A stretch of 64,000 bases of DNA from positions 12,259 to 76,258 of the forward strand of contig NZ_UXAU01000037.1 in NCBI RefSeq assembly GCF_900609065.1, given 5' to 3'. The notes under the pieces were generated by a model, which saw only the letters and a program-made list of their open reading frames with translations, had not been told where the DNA came from and ran no database searches. Source of the stretch: Arthrobacter ulcerisalmonis. GTDB taxonomy: Bacteria; Actinomycetota; Actinomycetes; Actinomycetales; Micrococcaceae. Position 1 is the stretch's first letter. Every line of letters begins with the position of its first letter. Shown in pieces: positions 45,128 through 54,607 of the stretch. The position numbers and the translations under genes were made by a program.

Positions 45128-46471
45128 ATGACTGTTGTACCTCTGCCCCTCAAGCAGAATCACCTCGGCGACACCCTAGTCCACGGCGCCGAAGGCGGTT
45201 CGGTCGTCAGGCGCTCCGTCCTCCCCGGCGGAGTTCGGGTCCTGACGGAGGCAATGCCTGGTCAACGTTCCGCCACCATTGGCTTCTGGGTCGGCGTGGG
45301 CTCCCGTGACGAGGCTGACGGACAGCACGGCTCCACCCACTTCCTGGAACACCTCCTCTTCAAGGGCACCAAGCGTCGCACTGCCCTGGAGATCGCCTCA
45401 GCATTCGATGAAGTGGGCGGCGAGTCCAATGCCGCAACCGCCAAGGAAAGTACGTGCTACTTCGCGCGGGTCCTCGATACTGACCTGCCGATGGCTATTG
45501 ATGTCATCGCCGACATGATTACCGGGGCTGTGCTTGACCCGGCCGAGATGGAGCAGGAGCGCGACGTCATTCTGGAAGAAATCGCCATGGACAGCGATGA
45601 TCCAACGGACGTGGCGCATGAGCACTTCGTGGCAGCCGTTCTGGGCAGCCATCCGCTGGGTCGGCCCATCGGTGGCACCCCCGATGTCATTCGTGCAGTC
45701 GCCCGGGACTCAGTCTGGGAGCACTACCAGCGCTACTACCGGCCGGACGAGCTGGTGATTACTGCCGCGGGTGGGCTCGACCACCAGGAGGTCTGCAACC
45801 TCGTGGTGGACGCCCTCGAGTCCGCTGGCTGGAACTTGGACGTTGCGGCCGCCCCTGTTCACCGCCGTTCGACGGAGCGGGCACTCGTCACCGGAACCGC
45901 TGGCCTGCAGGTGGTCAAGCGCGCTGTGGAGCAGGCAAACATCATCATGGGGTGCCCCACCATTGTGGCGACTGACCGTCGGCGCTACGTCATGAGTGTC
46001 CTCAACGCCGTGCTGGGCGGTGGGATGTCATCCCGACTGTTCCAGGAAATTCGGGAAAAGCGCGGACTGGTGTACTCCACCTACTCCTTCGCGTCCTCCT
46101 ACGCCGACGCCGGCTACTTCGGTATGTACGCAGGGTGCACGCCGTCGAAAGTCCCGCAGGTCATTGAACTGTTGGGCGTCGAGCTCGACAAACTTGCCGA
46201 GCACGGCATCTCCGAGGACGAACTTCGCAAGGCTGTGGGCCAACTCTGCGGTGGGATCGTGCTGGCCCTGGAAGACACCGGTTCGAGGATGTCTCGACTG
46301 GGGCGGGCTGAGCTTGTCTCCGGCGAATACCAAGACATCGACGAAACGTTGCGGCTGATCAAGAACGTCACGGCCGAGCAGGTGCAGGAACTCGCGTCCG
46401 AGCTTGCCGCCGCGCCGCGGACAGTGACAGTGGTTGGCCCGTTCGAAGAGTCAGAGACTTTCGGACTCTAG
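45128..46471 (+). CDS. M16 family zinc peptidase
   Basis: This predicted 447-aa pitrilysin-type peptidase has the inverted zinc motif HFLEH (H71, E74, H75) in HGSTHFLEHLLFKGT. A downstream glutamate lies in the EMEQERDVILEEI segment, with the typical R/Y pair in the C-terminal half (GGGMSSRLFQEIREKRGLVYSTYS in parts). Homologues follow pnp in most Gram-positives (PepR/YmxG, M. tuberculosis Rv2782c). ATG 45128 has GAAAGG 7 nt upstream. A structured non-coding stretch begins right after its stop. Confidence 0.93.
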   Translation: MTVVPLPLKQNHLGDTLVHGAEGGSVVRRSVLPGGVRVLTEAMPGQRSATIGFWVGVGSRDEADGQHGSTHFLEHLLFKGTKRRTALEIASAFDEVGGESNAATAKESTCYFARVLDTDLPMAIDVIADMITGAVLDPAEMEQERDVILEEIAMDSDDPTDVAHEHFVAAVLGSHPLGRPIGGTPDVIRAVARDSVWEHYQRYYRPDELVITAAGGLDHQEVCNLVVDALESAGWNLDVAAAPVHRRSTERALVTGTAGLQVVKRAVEQANIIMGCPTIVATDRRRYVMSVLNAVLGGGMSSRLFQEIREKRGLVYSTYSFASSYADAGYFGMYAGCTPSKVPQVIELLGVELDKLAEHGISEDELRKAVGQLCGGIVLALEDTGSRMSRLGRAELVSGEYQDIDETLRLIKNVTAEQVQELASELAAAPRTVTVVGPFEESETFGL

Positions 46472-46651
46472 CTTGTCACCGGCTGCGGCTACCCATATAT
46501 GCCGCGATCGGTGGTGGCTCCTCTGGAAGTGCCGCCGCCGATCGACGGGTCGGGTGGCTGGGGATGCGGAGCGGGGAACCGATGTCGCCTGAAGTACGTA
46601 ACCAGCTTTGAAGGGCTGGGCAGTGCCACGTGGCACCGCCCAGCCTTTTTT
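46472..46651 (+). ncRNA. structured RNA with antiterminator/terminator, no gene behind it
   Basis: A 14-bp stem with two G-U pairs (46505-46518 with 46531-46544) is framed by GCTACCC (46488-46494) and GGGTGGC (46552-46558). The segment then contains GCGGAGCGGGGAACCG. CCAGC (46602-46606) can pair with GCTGG (46615-46619) and would disrupt an excellent intrinsic terminator (stem from 46614, GGCTGGGC/GCCCAGCC with an inner GTGCCAC/GTGGCAC, T6 at 46646-46651). This is riboswitch-attenuator geometry, but the next gene is on the other strand. GGGGAACCG faintly recalls the c-di-AMP riboswitch core; the GGGGTGAA element is missing. A stand-alone sRNA is the alternative. Confidence 0.5.
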
Positions 46652-46735
46652 GCTGGTTAGTTGTGCACTTCAACGCTGTCTGCTTCAGCCTTGAGCGTAG
46701 GTCGGACTCAGTATGTCTTGGGCTTGCCCTGTCAC

Positions 46736-49057
46736 TTACGCGGGTTGGGGTACGAGGAAGCGCGGGGGTGTGGCCGTTGGCTGTGGTGGGTGCCCGTAGG
46801 GGGTGGGGTCTTCTGGGTATGGGTGACCCGCCGGGTTCTGGTTCAGTCCGTCCTGCTGCCAGAAATCGTCTGGCTCGGGGGTGGCAAGCATGCCAGGGTG
46901 GTGGATTGCTGGGGTTCCCAGCATCGCGTAGACGAGCCCAGGCTCGGTCCAGTTCTCCCTTGCCAGCTGTTCGCTGGAGCCAGGTCTACCTGAGAGTTCT
47001 CTGCCATCCTCATGAGTGTTTTGCCTGAACGGTGCAGCAAGGATCGGCTGACTCGGCTGGCTTGGTGAATCGTGTTGGTCGGGCAGCATTGCTGAGTCTG
47101 CCTGTTTTTGCTGGGTCCAGTGCGGTGGAAGGTGCGTTGGTTCGTTGAGTGATTGTTCTGCGGGGTAGTAACGGCCGCTGGGCGAGGTCCAGCCTGGTGG
47201 GGTGGCGGTAGTTGCCGGGGTGGGAGTCCAAGTGGAGTTGTGTTTGAGGCGGTGGTGTTTGGGGCAGAGTTGCGCGGTGTTGGTGATGCTGGTGGTTCCG
47301 TTTTCGTGCCAGGCAGTGAGGTGATCGATGTCGTTGTCGGCGCTGTGGTTGCTGCAGCCGGGAAAGGTGCAGTGGGCATCGCGGAGGGTGAGCCAGCGCC
47401 GCATCGCGGTTGTCAGGCGGTACCGGGTCCGGCCGATATCGAGGGGAGCACCGTTCCGGGGGTCGACGAGTACACGATAGAAAGAGCCCGCCCCGTGAGC
47501 GAAGAGTTCACGGGCCAGCGATGGTGGGATGGGTCCGTGCCCGTCCAGGACAGCGGGTTCCTCTGTGATGCCGAGAAGCGCCAGAATTGGCACGGTGATC
47601 AAGACTTGCGCAGCAGGAGTGGGGACTTTCCCGAGCCCGAGTGCTTCCCGGAACGCGTCGCCCGGCACCCCGTAGCCTGGGTCATCAACCAACCCAGAAC
47701 CGGCCAGCCCAGAACCGGCCAGCCCAGAACCGGTTCCGCCAGCGGTGCTGCCGATCTGGTTGACCGCGCCGACCATGGCAGTGTCGGTGGTGACTGAGGT
47801 GCTGTTGCCTTCGTCGGGGGCCGTGGCCCAGTCTTCGGCGACGCAGTCGTCAGGGCTGGTGGTGGCATGGGGCGAGAGGTGGGTGCTGAGTCCGGCGGTG
47901 AGGGCTGCCGTGGCGAGGACGTCGGCACGGAGTTGGGTCAGGGTGCGGGTTTCGCTGGGGTGTTGAAGGGCGCGGGAGATCGCGGTGACGCGGTTGTAGA
48001 TCGCTTCGGCGGTGTGCGCGGGCAGGTACGCGTTGATCCATGCCATGCCGTCGTGGTCTGGGGTGTGCTCGACTCTGCGGTTGGTGGCGCTGCGGGTGTG
48101 GCGTTCCTGGATGGAGTCGGGGTGGTGACGTTCACGCCAAGTCCTGGCCTTGGCTTTGAGTCTGCCGGGAATCAGGTCCCCAGCGGGTGTGCTGGCGGGG
48201 TTGAAGAGGTGTTCTTCGAGGGCAGCGGCATGAGTGGGGGCGAGGTCGGTGGTTTCATCGCATAGCGCCCGAGCGTGCTGGTACGAGATGTCCCCGTTGG
48301 CCAGGGCCGCGAGGGTCAGGGGTTGCGTTGTGACGAGTTGATGGGCGGTGTTCAGCAAGGTGTTGGACGCCCCTGCGCCGAGAGTCAAGACCCCACTGAC
48401 TTCCGCGACCAAAGACATCGCCCTCGCCTTCTCATGGGTGGGTGTCGTATTAGGTGGGGTCAGTGCATCATCAATGCTGATGCACTCGGCCAGCGTCAAC
48501 GTCTTGATCGCCGCGAGATGAGCTTCGAGCCGGCGGATGCACCCCAGCCGTTCCAGCCGGTTCTCTCTGGCTAGTTCCAACACATCCACTGCCGCCCACG
48601 GATCGACTTCACGCCCCGAGGGCTGACAGGATCCTTCTTGGTTGCCAGGCCCTGTCGATGAGTGGATCCCATCGGTATCAGGACCTGCCGAGCCAGATTC
48701 AGAGGCGTCAGGTTGCACGACCTCGGGATCGACGGTGCGCGGTTCGCTGGCATTGGGTTCGATGGCATTCGGCTCGACGGTCAGGGTGGCGAGTTCCGCG
48801 AGAGCTTCGGTCAGAGCCGTCAAGGCTCCGTGCACCGACGCTCCCGGCCTTACAGTAACGCCAGCGCCAGACGCTCCGGCGTCATCCGCGATCCCAGCGC
48901 CAAGATCCGCAGCGACGCCAGCGTTAACACCAGCCCCAGCGGTAGGTCCTGGTGCCGAGGTAGAGCTCGCTAAGGCTTCCAGACCAGGTAGCATCCCGGC
49001 CTCACCAACCCCAGTCGCAGACCCGAAACCAGGCCCGAAAGCGTCTTCGCCCTTCAT
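46736..49057 (-). CDS. DUF222 domain HNH endonuclease family protein
   Basis: This 773-aa protein belongs to the actinobacterial DUF222/13E12-repeat family. It has a long Ala/Gly-rich, then acidic N-terminus and a helical DUF222 region (LEAHLAAIKTLTLAECISID through LLNTAHQLVTTQPLT...). A C-terminal HNH nuclease core is present (AHCTFPGCSNHSADNDIDHLTAWHENG, CPKHHRLKH), followed by a Pro/Gln-rich tail. The His/Asn/His residues look intact. It sits between the M16 gene and the Moco cluster, where such genes behave as movable accessory units. A TATGCT -10 box (49064-49069) lies 6 nt before ATG, hence leaderless. No LexA box is visible upstream. Confidence 0.88.
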   Translation of the reverse strand: MKGEDAFGPGFGSATGVGEAGMLPGLEALASSTSAPGPTAGAGVNAGVAADLGAGIADDAGASGAGVTVRPGASVHGALTALTEALAELATLTVEPNAIEPNASEPRTVDPEVVQPDASESGSAGPDTDGIHSSTGPGNQEGSCQPSGREVDPWAAVDVLELARENRLERLGCIRRLEAHLAAIKTLTLAECISIDDALTPPNTTPTHEKARAMSLVAEVSGVLTLGAGASNTLLNTAHQLVTTQPLTLAALANGDISYQHARALCDETTDLAPTHAAALEEHLFNPASTPAGDLIPGRLKAKARTWRERHHPDSIQERHTRSATNRRVEHTPDHDGMAWINAYLPAHTAEAIYNRVTAISRALQHPSETRTLTQLRADVLATAALTAGLSTHLSPHATTSPDDCVAEDWATAPDEGNSTSVTTDTAMVGAVNQIGSTAGGTGSGLAGSGLAGSGLVDDPGYGVPGDAFREALGLGKVPTPAAQVLITVPILALLGITEEPAVLDGHGPIPPSLARELFAHGAGSFYRVLVDPRNGAPLDIGRTRYRLTTAMRRWLTLRDAHCTFPGCSNHSADNDIDHLTAWHENGTTSITNTAQLCPKHHRLKHNSTWTPTPATTATPPGWTSPSGRYYPAEQSLNEPTHLPPHWTQQKQADSAMLPDQHDSPSQPSQPILAAPFRQNTHEDGRELSGRPGSSEQLARENWTEPGLVYAMLGTPAIHHPGMLATPEPDDFWQQDGLNQNPAGHPYPEDPTPYGHPPQPTATPPRFLVPQPA
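47691..47735. repeat. three tandem 15-bp units in the HNH gene
   Basis: The unit (A/C)(A/C)CAGAACCGG-type, AGCCCAGAACCGGCC, occurs three times in direct order at 47691-47705, 47706-47720 and 47721-47735. It encodes a repeated Gly-Ser-Gly-Leu-Ala block in a linker. The array keeps frame, so copy number could change without inactivating the protein. Confidence 0.8.
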
Positions 49058-49124
49058 GTTTTCAGCATAGAAAGGGGGTACGACAATTCCGGAAGGGCCG
49101 CCGCCAGCCAGGAACTAGAGGCAG

Positions 49125-49391
49125 CTACCCGCCGGCGAAGGGCGGCAGCACGTCAACAGTGTCGTCTGCGCTAAGCAGGAGAGTTCGGTCTCGGACAGCC
49201 ACCTCGTTCAGCAAGAAACTGGAACGCGAAAGGATCCGGGCGAGCGGCGGCGTTCCGACAGGCGGTTCGTCGCGCGGAACGGCTTCGATCGCGGACACCA
49301 GTGAGGCAACAGTGGCGCCAGCGGGCAGGTCAAAAAACTCTTCATCCAGGCCAGCAGCAGCGCGCGCGGCAGCGAAGTAACGTACTTTCAC
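49125..49391 (-). CDS. moaD: molybdopterin synthase small subunit
   Basis: This 88-aa ubiquitin-fold sulfur carrier has the essential C-terminal Gly-Gly (VLPPFAGG), which is thiocarboxylated and donates sulfur to cPMP within MoaE. The N-terminal strand MKVRYFAAARAAAG is typical. GTG 49391 lies 5 bp after the moaA stop, so the two are co-translated. The partner gene moaE is about 5.2 kb away on the other strand. The activating enzyme MoeB/MoeZ is not in the window. Confidence 0.92.
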   Translation of the reverse strand: MKVRYFAAARAAAGLDEEFFDLPAGATVASLVSAIEAVPRDEPPVGTPPLARILSRSSFLLNEVAVRDRTLLLSADDTVDVLPPFAGG

Positions 49392-49396
49392 AGCGG

Positions 49397-50539
49397 TCAG
49401 CCCCCGATGGCGCTCATGCTGCGGTCAGGCTGGACGAAATCTGGGGCATCAAGCCCCACATGGTCCATGCCGTGGGCTTTGGGCTTGACCCACATGGCGT
49501 CCTGCCAGCGGCAGGCCAGTGCGGCGTCGTCGGCCCCGGATCGGAGCATCCCGAGCAGATCGACTTCTTCGCGTGAAAAGAGGCAACTCATGATTTTGCC
49601 CTCGGCGGTGATGCGTGTCCGCCTGCATTCCGAGCAGAACGGCTCCGTCACGGAAGCGATGATTCCCACTGTCCCCAGGACCGGCCCGTCAGTATCGGCA
49701 GCGACACCATCCGCAGAGCCAGCCACGCGCCGTCGGACGTCAAAACGCTCGGCAGGCGCCCCGTCGCGTTCCCGCTGATCCGGGGTGAGGATGAACGATT
49801 CGCTCAACCGTTCGCGGATCTCGGCTGCGGTGATCATGTCTCGCCGGGTCCAGCCGTGGTCGGCGTCAAGGGGCATCTGTTCAATGAATCGGAGTTCGTA
49901 ACCGCGGCCCACGGCCCAGTCAAGCAACGAGGCAGCCTCGCCGTCGTTGATTCCGCGCATGAGGACGGCGTTGATCTTGACGGGCCCCAAGCCGGCCGCC
50001 CAAGCCGCATCGACCCCCGCCAAAACCTGGTCCAGGAATGGACGGCGCGTCAATTGCGTGAAGGTTTCCTGGTGAAGTGAGTCCAGGGAGACATTGATCC
50101 GGGTCAGCCCGGCAGCCTTGAGCGCGGCCGCCCGTTTGGCCAGCCCCACGCCGTTGGTGGTCATGGAGATGGGCAGATCGGGGTGGTTTCGGCGGATCTC
50201 AGCGATGATCTCAACGAGGTCGCCGCGCACCAGCGGCTCGCCGCCGGTAAGCCGGAGTTCACGGACCCCCAGGTTTTCCACCCCGATCCGGACGATCCGC
50301 ACGATCTCTGCGGCGGACATCACTGCCTGTTTCGCCAACCATTCCAAGCCTTCGGCGGGCATGCAGTAGGTGCAGCGAAGGTTGCATTTGTCTGTCAGCG
50401 AGAGGCGCATGTCAGTTGCGACGCGACCGTATCGGTCTGCCAAGCCAGCGGGCGCGTCCGAGGGCCGGGTTGCGGGCACGCCGCTGGCCGGCTCATCCGC
50501 ATTATCCCTGGGCCGCGGGATCCCAAGCTTTACAGTCAT
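49397..50539 (-). CDS. moaA: GTP 3',8-cyclase
   Basis: This 380-aa radical-SAM enzyme performs the first step of Moco synthesis with MoaC. The N-terminal [4Fe-4S] cysteines are C52, C56 and C59 (DKCNLRCTYC). The C-terminal cluster region is EPFCSECRRTRITAEGKIMSCLF, and the chain ends in Gly-Gly (MSAIGG), which is essential in MoaA. About 40 poorly conserved residues precede the core. A TAGCCT -10 box (50546-50551) lies 6 nt before ATG, so translation is probably leaderless. It is divergent from the molybdoenzyme gene. Confidence 0.95.
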   Translation of the reverse strand: MTVKLGIPRPRDNADEPASGVPATRPSDAPAGLADRYGRVATDMRLSLTDKCNLRCTYCMPAEGLEWLAKQAVMSAAEIVRIVRIGVENLGVRELRLTGGEPLVRGDLVEIIAEIRRNHPDLPISMTTNGVGLAKRAAALKAAGLTRINVSLDSLHQETFTQLTRRPFLDQVLAGVDAAWAAGLGPVKINAVLMRGINDGEAASLLDWAVGRGYELRFIEQMPLDADHGWTRRDMITAAEIRERLSESFILTPDQRERDGAPAERFDVRRRVAGSADGVAADTDGPVLGTVGIIASVTEPFCSECRRTRITAEGKIMSCLFSREEVDLLGMLRSGADDAALACRWQDAMWVKPKAHGMDHVGLDAPDFVQPDRSMSAIGG

Positions 50540-50653
50540 CTTGTCAGGCTACGCCACCTTGAGCGGTTGCCCTACCCGGGCTCAAATCTTACCGTTCGCT
50601 TTCAATTCGCCAGACGTTGATTCCTTGTCGGGGCCCCGCCATATGCTGGTGGT

Positions 50654-52318
50654 GTGGACACTTCCAGGCAGCAGATGACGCACGACGACGGCCCGCACCT
50701 CGGCGTGCCGCACCGCTCCGAACCGCACGGCGAAGCCCGGCCTCTGACGCAGGGTCGTCGCAGCTGGCTTGCCGCTGCTGCCGGCGTGGTCGCAGTGGGT
50801 GGCGCTGTTGTTATTGGCGAACTGCTTGCCGGTTTCGTCAGCCCGTCCCTGTCGCCGTTGACCGCAGTGGGCGGCACCGTCATCGACGCTGTCCCGCCGG
50901 GAGTCAAGGACTGGGCCATTTCCCTGTTCGGCACCGGCGATAAGGCCGCTCTCCTGACGGGCATGGCCCTGGTTATTGCCCTCCTGGCTGCCCTGGCAGG
51001 CGTAGTGGAAGACCGACGCCGATTCGCTGGTTTCGCTGTAGTGGGAGTTTTTGGCCTGGCGGGCGTAGCCGCGGTTCTGACACGCGCACAGCAAACGGCT
51101 GTCGCGGCTGCGCTGCCCGTGCTGGTGGCAGTGCTAGCTGGGCTGCTACTGCGGTTCCTGATCAAACGACTTCAGGCCTGGGCTGGCGGCCCCGCCACGT
51201 CAGCACCGGCCACGTTGCAGGACATCCAACGGACCGGGAATCCGGAAACGGCACGACGACGGTTTTTGCAGACCTTAGCCGGCGGTGCTGTGGCTACGGC
51301 CGTTGGCGGCGCCCTGGCCGGTGTCTGGCGCGGGGCGGCAGAATCCGTTCGGGCCGCGAGGGCAGCAGTCATCCTGCCCCGACCCATCTCTGCGGCGCCA
51401 GCTATCCCCGCCGCCGCCGATCTGGGCGTGGCGGGTGTCACCGCACTGGTCACACCCGCTACGGACTTCTACCGGATCGACACCGCACTGAGCGTGCCCA
51501 CCGTTAATCCCGAGACCTGGACGCTTAAAGTCACCGGGCTGGTGGATCGCGAGGTGGAATTGAACTTCGCGGACCTGTTGGCGAAGCCCATGATCGAGCG
51601 CCACATCACCATCGCCTGCGTGTCCAACAACGTCGGCGGGGACCTGATCGGAAATGCCCGCTGGCAGGGGTGGCCCGTCCGGGAGCTCATGGCCCTCGCC
51701 GGACCACTGGCTGGCGCGGACATGGTGCTCTCGCGCAGCGCGGATGGGTGGACGGCTGGTACGCCGCTCGAGGCGCTGACGGACAGTCGGGACGCCATGC
51801 TGGTGGTGGGGATGAACGGTGAGCCGCTGCCGGTGGATCACGGCTTCCCGGTCCGCATGGTGGTGCCCGGCCTTTACGGCTATGTGTCGGCAACCAAGTG
51901 GCTGACCGAGCTCAAGGTCACCAGGTTCGCTGACGATCAGGGCTACTGGACGCCACGCGGTTGGACGGAACGCGGACCCATCAAGCTCTCGTCCCGGATT
52001 GACGTGCCCCGCAGCGGGCGCCAGGTGCCTGCGGGAACAGTGGTGGTGGGCGGCGTCGCGTGGGCCCAGCACACCGGCGTTGGCGCCGTGGAGGTGCGCG
52101 TCAACCGCGGTCCTTGGCAGGCAGCGAAACTGGCTGCGGGGATCTCCGTGGATACTTGGTACCAATGGCAGCTGGGCCTGGACCTCAGCCCTGGCCAATA
52201 TGAGGTGCAGGTCAGGGCCACCGATCTGGCCGGCCTGGTTCAAGACGAAGCATCGCGGCCGCCAGCTCCAGACGGCGCCACCGGATTCCACACCATCCGT
52301 GTCGACGTAAAATCCTGA
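50654..52318 (+). CDS. membrane-anchored sulfite-oxidase-family molybdoenzyme
   Basis: This 554-aa protein has four N-terminal transmembrane helices (about 36-60 and three between 95 and 172). Next comes an internal twin-arginine motif, ARRRFLQ (R201-R203), before a fifth hydrophobic segment. The extracytoplasmic part is a sulfite-oxidase-fold molybdopterin domain with the Mo-ligating cysteine C322 (ITIACVSNNVGGDLIGNARW) and a C-terminal dimerisation domain. Streptomyces SCO3746 shows this arrangement and uses Sec then Tat for insertion. The physiological substrate is unknown. GTG 50654 lies 6 nt after TATGCT. It heads the moeA-moaC-mogA-moaE unit that supplies its cofactor. Confidence 0.87.
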   Translation: MDTSRQQMTHDDGPHLGVPHRSEPHGEARPLTQGRRSWLAAAAGVVAVGGAVVIGELLAGFVSPSLSPLTAVGGTVIDAVPPGVKDWAISLFGTGDKAALLTGMALVIALLAALAGVVEDRRRFAGFAVVGVFGLAGVAAVLTRAQQTAVAAALPVLVAVLAGLLLRFLIKRLQAWAGGPATSAPATLQDIQRTGNPETARRRFLQTLAGGAVATAVGGALAGVWRGAAESVRAARAAVILPRPISAAPAIPAAADLGVAGVTALVTPATDFYRIDTALSVPTVNPETWTLKVTGLVDREVELNFADLLAKPMIERHITIACVSNNVGGDLIGNARWQGWPVRELMALAGPLAGADMVLSRSADGWTAGTPLEALTDSRDAMLVVGMNGEPLPVDHGFPVRMVVPGLYGYVSATKWLTELKVTRFADDQGYWTPRGWTERGPIKLSSRIDVPRSGRQVPAGTVVVGGVAWAQHTGVGAVEVRVNRGPWQAAKLAAGISVDTWYQWQLGLDLSPGQYEVQVRATDLAGLVQDEASRPPAPDGATGFHTIRVDVKS

Positions 52319-53610
52319 TGACCCCAATCGAAGGCGCCGCCATGACCACGTCCCTGCCGCAATCCAGCCACGAGCACGCGAACCGACAGGCCGGGCACCC
52401 CCATGCCGCCCGTTCGGTCGCCCAACACGCCGCCGCTGTTCAGAGTCTCCTTGCTCCGCTGCGATCCGTTGACCGCACGGAGGTGTTGCCGCTGGCCCAG
52501 GCGCTGGGGCGGGGTCTGGTGCACGCCTTGCGAGCGCCGATCAGTCTGCCGCCGTTCGCCAATTCGCAGATGGACGGCTATGCCATCAGGTCCATGGACG
52601 TGCCCGACGGCGGCGCCGAGTTGAGCGTCGCTGCTCCCGTTCCAGCAGGTCAGACACCGCCGGCGCTGGCACCCGGGACCGCGGCACCCATCATGACCGG
52701 TGCCGTACTCCCTGAAGGTGCCGACGCCGTTGTTCCCATCGAGCGGGCCGTACCGGACTCCTTCCAGCAGCCGGGAGTGAGCACCACCGTGTGGTTGCCG
52801 GCTGCGGCAGCTGGGACCTTTGTGAGGGCCGAGGGGAGCGACCTGTCCGCTGGTGATGTGGCGCTTGCCGCCGGAGCGTTCCTCGGCCCAGCTCAGTTGG
52901 GCTTGCTCGCCGGGCTGGGCATCACTGACGTCGAGGTATACCGCGCCGTGTCGGTCCTCCTGGTGACCACCGGCGATGAGGTGGTGGAACCCGGCCAAGA
53001 TCTGCCCGCGGGAAAAATTTTCGATGCCAACGCCACGTTGTTGGAAGCAGCCATGACCCAGGCGGGGTTGCACGTGCAGCGATCGGCCATCGCCACTGAC
53101 CATCCCGACGAGTTCCTGGACCTGATCCGGGCCGGCCGTGCCGGCGTCGACCTTCTGGTCACCACCGGCGGCGTCAGCAAGGGCGCCTACGAGGTGGTCC
53201 GGCAGGCAATGGCCAGCCAGCCCGTGGAGTTCCTGCACGTGGGCATGCAACCGGGGGGTCCGCAGGGGATTGGGTCCATCGACGGACTGCCCTTCCTCGG
53301 CTTCCCCGGCAACCCGGTCAGCGCGCTGGTGTCTTTTGAAATGTTCCTCCGGCCAGCCCTCACGGCACTGCTGGGCGCCCCGCAGTCTCGGCTGCCCCTC
53401 CGCGCCACCCTCGGTCACGATCTGACCTCGCCGGCCGGAAAGCACCAGGTCCGGCGCGGATCACTGAAGCCGGGCGGCACAGTCGAGCTGGCTGGCGGTG
53501 AAAGCTCGCACCTCATGCACGCGCTGGCCGGCGCCAACGTCCTGGTGCACGTTCCGGTGGGGGTAGCTGCACTGGCCGCGGGCGATGAGGTGGAAGTATG
53601 GATGCTGTGA
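52318..53610 (+). CDS. moeA: molybdopterin molybdotransferase
   Basis: This 430-aa enzyme inserts molybdate into adenylated molybdopterin. It shows [34 protein letters not shown] in parts, the MoCF domain [13 protein letters not shown], and [22 protein letters not shown] in parts, plus a C-terminal beta-barrel. ATG 52318 shares one base with the upstream stop; ATG 52342, after GAAGG, is an equally reasonable start. Its 3' end overlaps moaC by 13 bp. Confidence 0.94.
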   Translation: MTPIEGAAMTTSLPQSSHEHANRQAGHPHAARSVAQHAAAVQSLLAPLRSVDRTEVLPLAQALGRGLVHALRAPISLPPFANSQMDGYAIRSMDVPDGGAELSVAAPVPAGQTPPALAPGTAAPIMTGAVLPEGADAVVPIERAVPDSFQQPGVSTTVWLPAAAAGTFVRAEGSDLSAGDVALAAGAFLGPAQLGLLAGLGITDVEVYRAVSVLLVTTGDEVVEPGQDLPAGKIFDANATLLEAAMTQAGLHVQRSAIATDHPDEFLDLIRAGRAGVDLLVTTGGVSKGAYEVVRQAMASQPVEFLHVGMQPGGPQGIGSIDGLPFLGFPGNPVSALVSFEMFLRPALTALLGAPQSRLPLRATLGHDLTSPAGKHQVRRGSLKPGGTVELAGGESSHLMHALAGANVLVHVPVGVAALAAGDEVEVWML

Positions 53611-54092
53611 ACGCCCAAGAGACCCCCGCCGTACTGACCCACCTGCGCCAGGACGGGAGCGCCCAAATGGTGGACGTGTCTGCCAAGGCAGAGACAACTC
53701 GTGAGGCAACTGCAACGGCGACCGTGTGCACCACCACCGACGTGATGGCCCTTCTGGGCTCAGGCGGCCTGCCCAAGGGCGACGCCTTGGCCGTGGCCCG
53801 GGTGGCGGGAATCATGGCCGCAAAGAAGACTCCCGAACTGATTCCGCTCTGCCATCCGCTGCCCATTTCGAAGGTCACCGTCGACTTCACCCTCGCAGCG
53901 GAAAGCGTCACGGTTGAGGCAACGGTCAAGACCCGCGGTGTCACCGGCGTGGAAATGGAGGCGCTGACGGCAGCCAGTGTTGCGGCCCTCAGCGTGTACG
54001 ACATGATCAAGGCTGTGGACAAGCACGCGATCCTCACTGACATCAAGGTCCTCGCGAAAAGCGGCGGCAAAAGCGGAGATTGGACCCTATGA
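53598..54092 (+). CDS. moaC: cyclic pyranopterin monophosphate synthase
   Basis: This 164-aa enzyme converts the MoaA product to cPMP. Conserved regions are MVDVSAK...[29 protein letters not shown] (active-site histidine and lysines) and [29 protein letters not shown] in parts. All signature residues appear intact. It overlaps moeA by 13 bp and mogA by 4 bp, so expression is tightly coupled. Confidence 0.96.
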   Translation: MDAVNAQETPAVLTHLRQDGSAQMVDVSAKAETTREATATATVCTTTDVMALLGSGGLPKGDALAVARVAGIMAAKKTPELIPLCHPLPISKVTVDFTLAAESVTVEATVKTRGVTGVEMEALTAASVAALSVYDMIKAVDKHAILTDIKVLAKSGGKSGDWTL

Positions 54093-54607
54093 CCCACCCA
54101 GCAGCAGAACCACACACCCACGGCGAGGTCCAGGGACGCAAGGCCGGTGTGGTCATAGCGTCCACCCGTGCGGCGGCCGGTATCTACAGCGACGAGACCG
54201 GTCCCGTGATCACTGACTGGTTGACCGAACACGGCTTCGACGTCTTTCCGGCCATGGTGGTACCGGACGGCGAGGCCGTGGGCGCCGCCATCCGGGCGCT
54301 GCTGACCCAGCATCCCGCCGTCGTGATTACCAGTGGGGGCACGGGCCTGAGCCCCACCGATCGGACCCCGGAGATGACGCAGCCGCTACTTGACCGGGAG
54401 ATTCCCGGAATCATGGAAGCGATCCGCAACGCCGGTGCGCAGAAAACTCCCATGGCCGCGCTGAGCCGCGGGCATGCCGGGGCTGCGGGGACCACCTTTA
54501 TTGTGAACCTGCCGGGTTCCCCCAAGGGCGTCATGGATGGGCTCGGCGTCCTGGACCCCATCCTGAGCCACCTCTGTGACCAGCTGGCTGGCGGCAATGA
54601 CCACTGA
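54089..54607 (+). CDS. mogA: molybdopterin adenylyltransferase (MogA/MoaB)
   Basis: This predicted 172-aa protein adenylates molybdopterin before molybdate insertion. The MoCF-fold signature is [17 protein letters not shown], followed by the PGIMEAIR and [13 protein letters not shown] motifs. ATG 54089 overlaps the moaC stop by 4 bp and is preferred over 54080. The 11-bp overlap with moaE continues the compact unit. Confidence 0.93.
   Translation: MTHPAAEPHTHGEVQGRKAGVVIASTRAAAGIYSDETGPVITDWLTEHGFDVFPAMVVPDGEAVGAAIRALLTQHPAVVITSGGTGLSPTDRTPEMTQPLLDREIPGIMEAIRNAGAQKTPMAALSRGHAGAAGTTFIVNLPGSPKGVMDGLGVLDPILSHLCDQLAGGNDH

Noticed and set aside
46488..46600. Assigning the structured element firmly as a c-di-AMP riboswitch
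   Set aside because: Only the GCGGGGAACCG segment resembles it; the GGGGTGAA element and the 3' half are not recognisable and no target gene follows.
49020..49110. A LexA box in front of the full-length HNH gene
   Set aside because: No TCGAAC-N4-GTTCGA-like sequence is present; only the -10 box TATGCT resembles the SOS-controlled fragment gene.
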